Shown here in pieces: positions 9,549 through 17,557 of a stretch of DNA of 64,000 bases. The position numbers and the translations under genes are program-made. How positions within the stretch are numbered: position 1 is the first letter of the stretch; each line of letters begins with the position of its first letter. Origin of the DNA: Gluconobacter cadivus (GTDB taxonomy: Bacteria > Pseudomonadota > Alphaproteobacteria > Acetobacterales > Acetobacteraceae). The stretch is taken from NCBI RefSeq assembly GCF_015244745.1, contig NZ_JABCQI010000002.1, positions 496,001 to 560,000 of the forward strand, written 5' to 3'. The notes under the pieces are model-generated. The model searched no databases, was not told where the DNA came from, and saw only the letters and a list, made by a program, of their open reading frames with translations.

Positions 9549-10231
9549 CCCAGACAGATAAAGCGGTCCCGCACGGGCATTTTCTCGATACGCCGGAACT
9601 GCCGAAGGGCGTGACCCGGTTCTGGATGATTCGCCACGCGGTCGTGGAAGCCAGTGCGCGCAAGACGATGTATGGGGCGCTCGATGTGCCGCTGTGCCGA
9701 GAAGCGATGGCAAGCCAGCAGGGCGGCTATGCCACGCTGGCGCGACGTCTGCCGACTGAGGCATTGTGGTACAGTTCGCCGCTCCAGCGCGCGCGCGACA
9801 CGGCGGGCGAAATCCGTAAGGCGGGGGCGTTTTCGCAGGATGTGACGATTGACGGCCGTTTCATCGAACAGTCGATCGGGGAATGGCATGGAACTCCGCA
9901 TACGGAGTTCATGTCCCTGCTGCGACTGCCACCCAATCCGTTCTGGTCCATTTCTGCCTGTGAATTGCCGCCGGGCGGGGAGAGCATGCTGGATGTCTGT
10001 GCACGTGTTGCGCATGGTCTGGAGGATCTGGCGAATGCGCATGAAGGCGAGGACATGGTTGTCGTCAGTCATGGCGGGGCTATCCGTGCAGCTTTGGCAC
10101 ATGCTCTGGGCGTGCATCCCGATACGGCGCTGCGGTTTTCGATCCAGAATCTGTCCATTACCATTCTGGAGCGTATCGACTGCCTGTGGCGTGTCGTGAC
10201 GGTTAACGAACTGCCAGATTTCCGGGGCTAA
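9545..10231 (+). CDS. Histidine phosphatase family protein
   Basis: This 228-residue member of the phosphoglycerate-mutase-like superfamily has the phosphohistidine motif in MIRHAVVE (Arg30-His31), an acidic catalytic segment (FIEQSIGEWHG) and the second histidine in VVSHGGAIR. It probably hydrolyses a small phosphomonoester in the cytoplasm; the substrate is unknown. The ATG at 9545 overlaps the preceding stop by four bases, so translation is likely coupled to the PLP-fold gene. Related proteins include CobC (alpha-ribazole phosphatase), but no other cobalamin gene is nearby, so I do not assign that name. Confidence 0.8.
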   Translation: MTQTDKAVPHGHFLDTPELPKGVTRFWMIRHAVVEASARKTMYGALDVPLCREAMASQQGGYATLARRLPTEALWYSSPLQRARDTAGEIRKAGAFSQDVTIDGRFIEQSIGEWHGTPHTEFMSLLRLPPNPFWSISACELPPGGESMLDVCARVAHGLEDLANAHEGEDMVVVSHGGAIRAALAHALGVHPDTALRFSIQNLSITILERIDCLWRVVTVNELPDFRG

Positions 10232-10341
10232 ACTTGCGCGGCAGTCTCTGGATTTCAGGGGCTGCCGAAAAGCACGAAAAGAGCCTTGGCGGGCTTTGGA
10301 AATTCAATATGAAATTTCTGGAAAATAACCGGAGACGGGCA

Positions 10342-10417
<76 letters not shown>

Positions 10418-10473
10418 ATGGCCCGTCTACCGGTGGAGCGGCTTATAGCGGGATTCGGTGGGAAGCTGCAAGA

Positions 10474-10520
10474 GGTTTTTCTTCTTTTCTTCGCGGCTGG
10501 TCTGAAAAAGAAGAAAAACC
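10474..10520 (-). terminator. Long AT-rich inverted repeat downstream of parB
   Basis: GGTTTTTCTTCTTTT (10474-10488) is matched by AAAAGAAGAAAAACC (10506-10520), separated by 17 bases. It lies between the end of parB and tRNA-Lys. The long stem contains T-runs and may end transcription of the rsmG-parA-parB operon, but it lacks the GC-rich base of a standard terminator. Confidence 0.4.
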
Positions 10521-10536
10521 TTGTTTTTCCAGTGTG

Positions 10537-11412
10537 TTATTTCCGGTTGAGGAGGCGCATGACGCTTTCGAACTGCTCCAGAGACGTATAGTCGATCTTC
10601 AGGGAGCCGCCTTTTTTGCCGTTATAGGAAATATGGACTTTCAGGCCGAGGCGGGAGGAGAGGTCATTTTCGATCTGGAGGATTTCCGCGTCCCGCGCTT
10701 TTTTGGCCGGGGTCGTGGTTTCTTTGCCGCTGGTGAGCGCTTCTGTCTGGCGGACGTTCAGGCCGCGGGCGATAACGAGTTTGGCGGCAGCGACCGGATC
10801 GGGATGGGTCAGCAGGGCGCGGGCGTGACCGGCTGTAAGGTCGCCGTTGCGGACATGCGCGCGGACTTCCGGCGGCAGGTTCAGCAGGCGCATGGTGTTG
10901 GTGATGTGCGGGCGGGATTTGCCAACGGCACCGGCCAGTTCTTCCTGTGTCAGGGTGTAGTCGGTGACGAGGCGTTGCAGACCTTCGGCTTCTTCAATCG
11001 GATTGAGATCCGCGCGCTGGAGATTCTCGACCAGAGCGGCCGCCATCGCGTCCGTGTCGTCCAGTTCGCGGATATGGACGGGGATGCTGTGCAGGCCTGC
11101 GAGCTGTGAGGCGCGCCAGCGGCGTTCACCGGCGATGATCTGGTAATGGCCTGCTTTTTCCGGATCGGGGCGGACGAGCAGGGGTTGCAGGACGCCGCGT
11201 GAGCGGATGGAATCGGCCAGTTCGGACAGGCGCTCGGGGTTCATGTCCTGTCGCGGCTGGAAGGGGCTTGGGGCCAGAACATCCACCGGCAGGGACGAAT
11301 GCTGCTGCGGCTGGGCGTTTGCGCGTGTGGCGCGGGCCAGTTGCGGCGCCTGATCGCCCAGAAGGGCTGCGAGGCCGCGACCAAGACGTGGGGAACTGTC
11401 CTTTTTGGCCAT
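10537..11412 (-). CDS. parB: Chromosome partitioning protein ParB
   Basis: ParB binds parS sites, spreads along neighbouring DNA as a CTP-dependent clamp and loads condensin to organise and segregate the origin region. The 291-residue product starts with the conserved MAKKDSSPRLGRGLAALLGD. It has the CTP-binding GERRWRAS motif at 95-102 and a helix-turn-helix (TQEELAGAVGKSRPHITNTM) near 153-172. A dimerisation domain closes the protein (SSRLGLKVHISYNGKKGG...). It lies six bases after parA. Five parS-type sites occur in this window, the nearest at 12770 in the same operon. Confidence 0.95.
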   Translation of the reverse strand: MAKKDSSPRLGRGLAALLGDQAPQLARATRANAQPQQHSSLPVDVLAPSPFQPRQDMNPERLSELADSIRSRGVLQPLLVRPDPEKAGHYQIIAGERRWRASQLAGLHSIPVHIRELDDTDAMAAALVENLQRADLNPIEEAEGLQRLVTDYTLTQEELAGAVGKSRPHITNTMRLLNLPPEVRAHVRNGDLTAGHARALLTHPDPVAAAKLVIARGLNVRQTEALTSGKETTTPAKKARDAEILQIENDLSSRLGLKVHISYNGKKGGSLKIDYTSLEQFESVMRLLNRK

Positions 11413-11418
11413 CGCCTG

Positions 11419-12222
11419 TTACGCCTTTGTTTTGTTCTTGTTGCGTTTGATCAGCTCGTCCGCCAGTGCCAGATAGGCGATGGCGCCTGTTGAGCGGGCG
11501 TCGTAATCCAGCACCGGGCTACCGTGGCTCTGGGCTTCGGAAATGCGGATGTTGCGCGGGATGATCGTCTCGAACACCTGATCGCCGAAGAAGCCGCGCG
11601 CATCCTGCGCCACGAGTTCGGACAGGTTGTTGCGCCGGTCGTACATCGTCAGGATGATGCCTTCGAGATGCAGGTCTGCGTTGAAGGCGCGGCGGACGCG
11701 GTCGATGGTGCGGACGAGCTGGCTGATGCCTTCGAGCGCAAAGAACTCGCATTGCAGCGGCACGATCACGCTGTCGGACGCGACCAGCGCGTTGAGAGTC
11801 AGCAGGCCGAGGCTTGGCGGACAGTCGATCAGGATCGTGTCGTAATCGCCTTCAAGCGCATGCAGGGCGTCGCGCAGACGGTATTCGCGGCGCTCGTCTC
11901 CGATCATTTCAAGCTCTGCGCCAGCCAGTTCGTTGTTGGCCGTGATGATCGAGAGATTCTCGAACGCGGTCGGCTGGGGCAGGGTGTGGGGTTCGGCTTC
12001 GACCATCAGTGCGGCATAGGTGCCGGTGTTGCGCTGGTCGTAGTCGATGCCCAAGCCGGTTGATGCGTTGCCCTGCGGGTCCAGATCCACGAGCAGGACG
12101 CGCTGTCCCTGACGGGCCAGACCTGCTGCCAGATTGATGGTGGTGGTGGTCTTGCCGACGCCTCCCTTCTGGTTGGTGACGGCAATGATCCGGGTGGTGG
12201 GGGATTCGGTTTTAGACGACAC
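11419..12222 (-). CDS. parA: Chromosome partitioning ATPase ParA
   Basis: ParA is the Walker-type ATPase that moves ParB-parS complexes along the nucleoid. The 267-residue protein has the deviant Walker A motif KGGVGKTTTT close to the N terminus, a VDLDPQGNAS block (Walker A') and LIDCPPSLG (Walker B). I chose the GTG at 12222, which overlaps the end of rsmG and gives the normal short N terminus. An ATA/ATT-free extension back to 12279 is open but reads as low-complexity sequence inside rsmG. The gene belongs to the leftward mnmE-mnmG-rsmG-parA-parB block. Confidence 0.94.
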   Translation of the reverse strand: MSSKTESPTTRIIAVTNQKGGVGKTTTTINLAAGLARQGQRVLLVDLDPQGNASTGLGIDYDQRNTGTYAALMVEAEPHTLPQPTAFENLSIITANNELAGAELEMIGDERREYRLRDALHALEGDYDTILIDCPPSLGLLTLNALVASDSVIVPLQCEFFALEGISQLVRTIDRVRRAFNADLHLEGIILTMYDRRNNLSELVAQDARGFFGDQVFETIIPRNIRISEAQSHGSPVLDYDARSTGAIAYLALADELIKRNKNKTKA

Positions 12223-12793
12223 GCTTGAAATCACTGACCTTGATGATGGCTCCGCCGGGGTCGGTGCGGCTGGGAACAATGGTGTGGCTCATGTGCCAGT
12301 CGGCGCTGGCCTCGGTCAACTCGGCCTGCGCCTTTTGACCTTTCAGAAACAGGCAGAACCCGTCGTCCTTCAGCCATGGCCGTGCCCAGTCGAGGAGCCT
12401 GTTGAGGGGGGCCAGCGCCCGGGCCGTGATGATGTCGGCCGGAGGGGGGCTGGCGGCTTCGATACGTTTGGCGATGACCGTGACCTTTGCGTCGCAGATG
12501 CGTCCGGCTTCCCGCAGGAAGGCACATTTGCGCTGGTCCGATTCGATCAGGGTGACCGGGTTGCCTGTGGCGATGGCCAGAATGATGCCCGGAAAACCGC
12601 CGCCCGAACCCAGATCGGTGATGGTGGCACCTTCGGGGATTAGCTCCGCAAGCTGGAGGCTGTCCTCGATATGGCGGGGCCAGAGCTGGGCGATGTCCCG
12701 CGGGCTGACGAGATTGATTTTCGCGTTCCACTGCACGAGCAGGTCGGCGAAGCGCTCCAGCCTTTCGTGTGTTTCACGTGAAACGGTGGTCAT
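12212..12793 (-). CDS. rsmG: 16S rRNA (guanine527-N7)-methyltransferase
   Basis: RsmG (GidB) methylates N7 of G527 in 16S rRNA using S-adenosylmethionine. The 193-residue protein has the expected N terminus ([19 protein letters not shown]) and the SAM-binding motif [17 protein letters not shown], followed by [15 protein letters not shown]. Its ATG overlaps the mnmG stop as ATGA, and its 3' end overlaps parA. A parS-type site lies inside its first codons (12770-12785), encoding part of VSRET. Confidence 0.95.
   Translation of the reverse strand: MTTVSRETHERLERFADLLVQWNAKINLVSPRDIAQLWPRHIEDSLQLAELIPEGATITDLGSGGGFPGIILAIATGNPVTLIESDQRKCAFLREAGRICDAKVTVIAKRIEAASPPPADIITARALAPLNRLLDWARPWLKDDGFCLFLKGQKAQAELTEASADWHMSHTIVPSRTDPGGAIIKVSDFKRVV
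12770..12785. promoter_or_regulatory. parS-type centromere site 1 (in rsmG)
   Basis: TGTTTCACGTGAAACG matches the parS consensus TGTTTCACGTGAAACA at 15 of 16 positions. It lies within the first codons of rsmG, about 1.4 kb from parB, and is the closest site to parAB. Confidence 0.88.
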
Positions 12794-14646
12794 GACAGGG
12801 TCCTTACATGGGCCAGCAGGGCGACCAGCGCGGCAGGTGTGACCCCGCGCACGCGCTGTGCTGCGGCGAAACTGGTCGGGCGGGCCTGGGAAAAACGCTC
12901 GCGCATTTCGCTGCTCAGGCCGCCGATGGCAGTGTAATCCAGATCGGCCGGAAGGGCGATGGCACTTTCCGATGAGAGCTGTCGAATTTCACGATCCTGC
13001 CGGTGAAGATAGCCGCCATAGCGGGCTTCGGTCTCGACATGACGGCGCACACGCAGAGGAAGTTCGGCGAACCATGGGGCCAGCGCGTTCAGGATCGTGT
13101 GGTCGCCGTTACTGGCAAGGACGTCCAGAACCGTGCGCCGACGACCATCCAGAGAGACTTCGAAACCGACATCGCGGAGGGCCTGCGGCAGGAAGGTTGT
13201 TCCGGCTGCGCGGGCCATGGCGGCGTCGAGTTCGGCTTTCTGGGCGGTGAAAGCGGCTTCGCGTTCGGACAGGACGCAGCCTGCGGCGATTCCTTTGGGC
13301 GTCAGGCGTAGGTCGGCATTATCCGCGCGCAGGGTGAGACGATACTCGGCGCGGGATGTGAACATGCGATAGGGTTCGCTGATGCCGTGCAGCGTCAGGT
13401 CGTCGATCATGACGCCGAGATAGGCGTCACTGCGATCCAGCGTGAGGGCCTCGTTTCCAGCCGTGGCGCGGGCGGCGTTCAAGCCTGCGAGGAGGCCTTG
13501 TGCGCCGGCTTCTTCGTAGCCGGTCGTGCCGTTGATCTGTCCGGCCAGATACAGGCCCGGCAGGCGACGCAGTTGCAGGGACGGCAGAAGCTCTCGCGGG
13601 TCCACGTAATCATATTCGACGGCATAGCCTGCCGTGACGATGCGGGCGTTTTCCAGACCGGGCATGGTGGCGATCATGGCGGCCTGCACGTCGGCGGGCA
13701 GGCTGGTGCTGATGCCGTTGGGATAGACCAGATCGCCGCCCGGATTGCCGGGCAGGGCTTCGGGTTCGAGAAAGACCTGATGCGAGCTGCGATCGGCGAA
13801 GCGGACGACCTTGTCCTCGATGGACGGGCAGTAGCGCGGGCCGCGTCCGGCGATCGCGCCGCCATACATGGCCGAACGGTGCAGGTTCTCGGTGATGATC
13901 CTGTGGGTCTCGGCGGTGGTCTGGGTGATGCGGCAGACGACCTGCGGGTTGGTGATGGCCGTCGTCATGGGGCTGAAGGCCTCGGGCTCGGCATCGCCCG
14001 GATCGGCCGGGAGGTTTTCCCAGTCGATGCTGTCTTTGGCTAGACGTGGCGGTGTGCCGGTCTTGAGGCGGCCCATCTGGAGGCCGAGCGCATAAAGCCG
14101 TTCGCCCAGACGCTTGGCCGGAGCCTCGCCGATGCGTCCGGCCTCCGTTTGGGTGTGGCCGACATGGATGACGCCGCGCAGGAAGGTTCCGGCGGTCAGG
14201 ACAACTGCGCCGCAACGGAACTCGCGACCGTCTTCGCAGATGACGCCGGTGATGCGGCCGTTCTCTTCGATCAGGTCTCCGACTGCGCCTTCACGGATCG
14301 TCAGATTGGGGGTGGCGGCGAGCAGATCCTGAATGGCGGCGCGATAGAGCGAACGGTCGGCCTGTGCGCGGGGGCCGTGAACGGCCGGCCCTTTGGAGCG
14401 GTTGAGCAGTTTGAAGTGGATGCCTGCGCGGTCTGCGGCTTTGCCCATCAGGCCGTCGAGCGCGTCGATTTCGCGCACAAGATGGCCTTTGCCGATCCCG
14501 CCGATGGCGGGGTTGCAGGACATAGCGCCGATCGTTTCCAGCCGATGGGTGAGCAGCAGGGTGCGCGCGCCGAAACGGGCCGATGCCGCTGCGGCTTCAC
14601 ATCCGGCATGACCGCCGCCGATCACGATGACGTCGAAATCGCTCAC
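12790..14646 (-). CDS. mnmG: tRNA uridine-5-carboxymethylaminomethyl(34) synthesis enzyme MnmG
   Basis: MnmG (GidA) works with MnmE to build the cmnm5U34 modification of tRNA wobble uridines, using FAD, NADH, methylene-tetrahydrofolate and glycine. The 618-residue length is standard. The FAD motif [17 protein letters not shown] is at 11-27, and the [23 protein letters not shown] block is intact, as are the [14 protein letters not shown] and [17 protein letters not shown] blocks. It starts three bases after mnmE and overlaps rsmG by four. Confidence 0.97.
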   Translation of the reverse strand: MSDFDVIVIGGGHAGCEAAAASARFGARTLLLTHRLETIGAMSCNPAIGGIGKGHLVREIDALDGLMGKAADRAGIHFKLLNRSKGPAVHGPRAQADRSLYRAAIQDLLAATPNLTIREGAVGDLIEENGRITGVICEDGREFRCGAVVLTAGTFLRGVIHVGHTQTEAGRIGEAPAKRLGERLYALGLQMGRLKTGTPPRLAKDSIDWENLPADPGDAEPEAFSPMTTAITNPQVVCRITQTTAETHRIITENLHRSAMYGGAIAGRGPRYCPSIEDKVVRFADRSSHQVFLEPEALPGNPGGDLVYPNGISTSLPADVQAAMIATMPGLENARIVTAGYAVEYDYVDPRELLPSLQLRRLPGLYLAGQINGTTGYEEAGAQGLLAGLNAARATAGNEALTLDRSDAYLGVMIDDLTLHGISEPYRMFTSRAEYRLTLRADNADLRLTPKGIAAGCVLSEREAAFTAQKAELDAAMARAAGTTFLPQALRDVGFEVSLDGRRRTVLDVLASNGDHTILNALAPWFAELPLRVRRHVETEARYGGYLHRQDREIRQLSSESAIALPADLDYTAIGGLSSEMRERFSQARPTSFAAAQRVRGVTPAALVALLAHVRTLS

Positions 14647-14649
14647 AAC

Positions 14650-15954
14650 CTACTTCCCGATACAGAACTGCCCGAAAATCGCATCGAGCAGGGATTCAAC
14701 ATCAACACGTCCGGTCAGACGCCCCAGAGCCAGCATGGACAGCCGGAGTTCTTCGCCCCGCAGTTCCGGCCATGTCGCGGTCCGGGCGTGGTCCAGATGG
14801 GTTGCGGCCTCCTGGATTCCGGCACGGTGTCTGGCGCGGGTCAGAGGAGGCGCGGCTAAACCGGCCATGAGTTCGGACAACCGTTCGGACAGAACCTGAC
14901 GCAGCGCATCAAGCCCTTCGCCGGACTGCGTGCTGATCCCTAACATGCCGGGCGGGGCTGGTGCGATGTCGATTTTCGTCCGGATGGGGATTTCCTGTCC
15001 GGAGAGGGTCTCAAGGCTCTCATCCGGGCCGATCAGATGCAGTACGACATCCGCCTGTTTCACGTGAAACAATGCGCGGCGGATGCCTTCGGCTTCGATT
15101 TCGTCTTCCGTCTCCCGCAGGCCCGCCGTGTCGATCAGACGAAGGCGGACACCGTCCAGAATCCAGTCGAGTGCGATGGCATCGCGGGTCGTGCCTGCAC
15201 GATGGGTGACGATTGCCGCATCTGTTCCGGATAACGCATTGAGAAGGCTGGACTTTCCGACGTTCGGCGAGCCTGCGATCACGACGGTCAGGCCCTGACG
15301 CAGGAGTTCGCCGCGATTGTCCTGAAGATGGGCGGACATTTCGGTGTGGAGTTTTGAGAGTTCCTCGATCAGTCCGTCTTCCACGTCCTGAGGGAGGTCT
15401 TCGTCCGGGAAGTCAATCAGGGCTTCCTGATGGGCGAGGACGAGGCGAAGGCGCTGAGCCCAGTCGTCGTACAGGCGGCTCAGGGCGCCATCGGCCTGAC
15501 GCAGGGCCTGTTTGCGCTGGCTTTCAGTTTCAGAATCCACGAGGTCGGCGATGGCTTCGGCCTGAAGCAGGTCCAGCCGTCCTTTCTGGACGGCGCGCCG
15601 GGTGAACTCGCCCGGTTCGGCAGGGCGGGCGCCCAGATCGGTCAGGGCGTCGGCGACGCGGGCGATGATGGCAGGACCGGCGTGGAGGTGCAGCTCGAAG
15701 CCGTCTTCGCCGGTGTAGGAGTTTGGGCCGGGGAGCCAGAGAGCGACGGCATGGTCGAGCACCTCTGCGTTATGGCGCAGGGTTCGCAGGCTGGCGCGGC
15801 GTGGTTCGGGGAGATGCCCGTTGCATAGCGCGCGCAGGATCGTATCGCTGCCGGGGCCGCTGGCGCGCATGATCGCGATGGCGGCGCGGGAGGGGCCGGT
15901 TGCCAGTGCGAAAATGACCTGCGGGGTGTGGTCCGGGAGGGAGGAGCGCGTCAT
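14650..15954 (-). CDS. mnmE: tRNA modification GTPase MnmE
   Basis: MnmE (TrmE) is the GTPase partner of MnmG in wobble-uridine modification. The 434-residue product has the N-terminal folate-binding domain ([20 protein letters not shown]). A helical domain holds an inserted G domain with G1 GSPNVGKS at 228-235, the GTTRD G2 block and [10 protein letters not shown]. The C-terminal CIGK at 431-434 is intact. A perfect parS 16-mer lies inside the coding sequence. In many alphaproteobacteria rho sits directly beside mnmE; here adhAB and ogt lie between them. Confidence 0.96.
   Translation of the reverse strand: MTRSSLPDHTPQVIFALATGPSRAAIAIMRASGPGSDTILRALCNGHLPEPRRASLRTLRHNAEVLDHAVALWLPGPNSYTGEDGFELHLHAGPAIIARVADALTDLGARPAEPGEFTRRAVQKGRLDLLQAEAIADLVDSETESQRKQALRQADGALSRLYDDWAQRLRLVLAHQEALIDFPDEDLPQDVEDGLIEELSKLHTEMSAHLQDNRGELLRQGLTVVIAGSPNVGKSSLLNALSGTDAAIVTHRAGTTRDAIALDWILDGVRLRLIDTAGLRETEDEIEAEGIRRALFHVKQADVVLHLIGPDESLETLSGQEIPIRTKIDIAPAPPGMLGISTQSGEGLDALRQVLSERLSELMAGLAAPPLTRARHRAGIQEAATHLDHARTATWPELRGEELRLSMLALGRLTGRVDVESLLDAIFGQFCIGK
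15056..15071. promoter_or_regulatory. parS site 2 (in mnmE)
   Basis: TGTTTCACGTGAAACA is an exact 16 of 16 match to the parS consensus, within the MnmE G-domain coding region (it encodes part of LFHVKQA). About 4 kb from parB. Confidence 0.93.
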
Positions 15955-16024
15955 GGGGTTCTATGTAGTGCAGGAGGCCCCGTGGTGAAAATGGTTAGCT
16001 TGCAATGATGGGCGTGCGAGCATG

Positions 16025-16059
16025 AAAAAAGGGCGGATCGTTTCCGATCCGCCCTTTTG
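16025..16059 (-). terminator. Intrinsic terminator between adhB and mnmE
   Basis: AAAAGGGCGGATCG and CGATCCGCCCTTTT form a 14-bp perfect stem with loop TTTC. Read on the minus strand it follows the adhB stop (16087) and ends in a T-run, terminating the adhAB message before mnmE. The symmetric A and T tracts would also work in the other direction. Confidence 0.93.
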
Positions 16060-16086
16060 TTCAGACTGTCAGGGAGTGGGGAACGC

Positions 16087-17523
16087 TTACTGTGCGTTGT
16101 CCACGCCCGTGTGGGTCTGCGGAGAGAAGGTCCAGCCTTCGCCGTAAGGCTGCGGCATATAGGCCATCCAGCCCCTGCTGGAGACGTTCCAGCCAGCCGT
16201 GGAGACCGGTGCTCCCGTCGTACGCAGCTTCTGCATATCGGCAGCGGATACGGTTCCCGGTGCCTTGTTGCCCCAGCCCTTGCGCATGAAGTTCACGACA
16301 TCGGCCATCTGCTGGTCGGTGAGGTGGTTCTTGAAGCCGGGCATGGCGATGGCGGACGGTGCCGTGTTGGTCGGGGGCAGGATGCCGCCGAAGGCCACGA
16401 CATTGGCGAGCGACGTCGGATCATCCGTCAGGACAACCGGGTTGCCAGCCAGCGGCGGGAACATGCGGTTGACGCCCGTACCGTCGTTCATGTGGCAGAG
16501 GGCGCAGTTGTGCAGATAGACTTCCGCACCGGCGTTGCCCTGAGCACCCTTGTCCAGCAGGGCGGTCGTCTGACCGTCATCCTGGCCGAGGTTATTGCCC
16601 TCCGGAACGGCCGGCATGCTCTTCAGGTACTTGGCCGTGGCGCGCAGGTCGTCGTCTGTCCAATGCTGCGTGCTGTAGGCCACCACGTCGGCCATGCCAC
16701 CGAAGACGGCGGAGTGGTCGATACGGCCGCTCTTGAGGAAGGTGACGATGTCATCTTCAGACCAGCGACCCAGGCCTGTGTCGCTGTTGCTGCGCAGGCT
16801 CGGGGCGATCCAGTTGTCGATCGGTGCACCGCCGGACAGATAGACGTTGCCGCCGCTCGTTCCATAAGCCTTGAGCTGCATTGCGAAGCCGCGGGGTGTA
16901 TGACATTCGCCGCAATGGCCCGGACCGTCGACGAGGTATTCGCCGCGTGCGACTTCCGGATCACTGATGCTCTTGTCTTCGCCCGGCGTCATGCTCGGAA
17001 CGAACATGGCGCGCCACACTGCCAGCGGCCAGCGCATGGAGAGCGGCCAGCTGATGTCCGGTGCCTTGTTGGCAAGGGCGACCGGCTTCACGCCATGCAT
17101 GAAGTAGGCATACATCGAGCGGATGTCGTCGTCCGACAGACGCGCGAATTCAGGATAGGGCATTGCCGGGTAAAGCGTTGCACCATCCTTGCGGATGCCC
17201 TTGCGGATGGCCTTCGTGAAGTCCTCAAGGGTGTAGCTGCCGATCCCGTGTTCCGGGTCCGGCGTGATGTTGGTCGAATAGATCGTGCCGATCGGGCTCT
17301 TGATTTCCAGACCGCCCGCATAGGGCTGTCCGTGCAGAGCCGTATGGCAGGCGATGCAGTCTGACAGGCGGGCGACATATTCGCCACGCTTGATCAGGGC
17401 TTCATCAGCGTCCTGGGCATGGGCGGCGCCGAACGACACCGCCATGAGGCCGATTGCGGCCGCGAATTTCCATCCCTGTTTCATCTCAGATACCAGCCTG
17501 TCGCGAATTGATGCATTGAGCAT
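16087..17523 (-). CDS. adhB: Alcohol dehydrogenase cytochrome c subunit (quinohaemoprotein ADH subunit II)
   Basis: AdhB is the triheme cytochrome c subunit that takes electrons from AdhA and passes them to ubiquinone at the periplasmic face of the inner membrane. The 478-residue protein has three CxxCH heme sites at 56-60 (CIACH), 204-208 (CGECH) and 340-344 (CALCH). A signal peptide ends near FGAAHAQ (residue 37). The sequence is very like the Gluconobacter oxydans subunit as I remember it. It lies 34 bp after adhA on the same strand and is followed by a strong terminator. The small subunit III (adhS) is not present here. Confidence 0.96.
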   Translation of the reverse strand: MLNASIRDRLVSEMKQGWKFAAAIGLMAVSFGAAHAQDADEALIKRGEYVARLSDCIACHTALHGQPYAGGLEIKSPIGTIYSTNITPDPEHGIGSYTLEDFTKAIRKGIRKDGATLYPAMPYPEFARLSDDDIRSMYAYFMHGVKPVALANKAPDISWPLSMRWPLAVWRAMFVPSMTPGEDKSISDPEVARGEYLVDGPGHCGECHTPRGFAMQLKAYGTSGGNVYLSGGAPIDNWIAPSLRSNSDTGLGRWSEDDIVTFLKSGRIDHSAVFGGMADVVAYSTQHWTDDDLRATAKYLKSMPAVPEGNNLGQDDGQTTALLDKGAQGNAGAEVYLHNCALCHMNDGTGVNRMFPPLAGNPVVLTDDPTSLANVVAFGGILPPTNTAPSAIAMPGFKNHLTDQQMADVVNFMRKGWGNKAPGTVSAADMQKLRTTGAPVSTAGWNVSSRGWMAYMPQPYGEGWTFSPQTHTGVDNAQ

Positions 17524-17557
17524 GTCACGTGCCTCCTTTTACCGTAACGGTCGCCCG

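Noticed and set aside
9545-10231. CobC (alpha-ribazole phosphatase) assignment
   Set aside because: The superfamily motif fits, but no cobalamin gene is adjacent and the partner PLP protein is not CobD-like.
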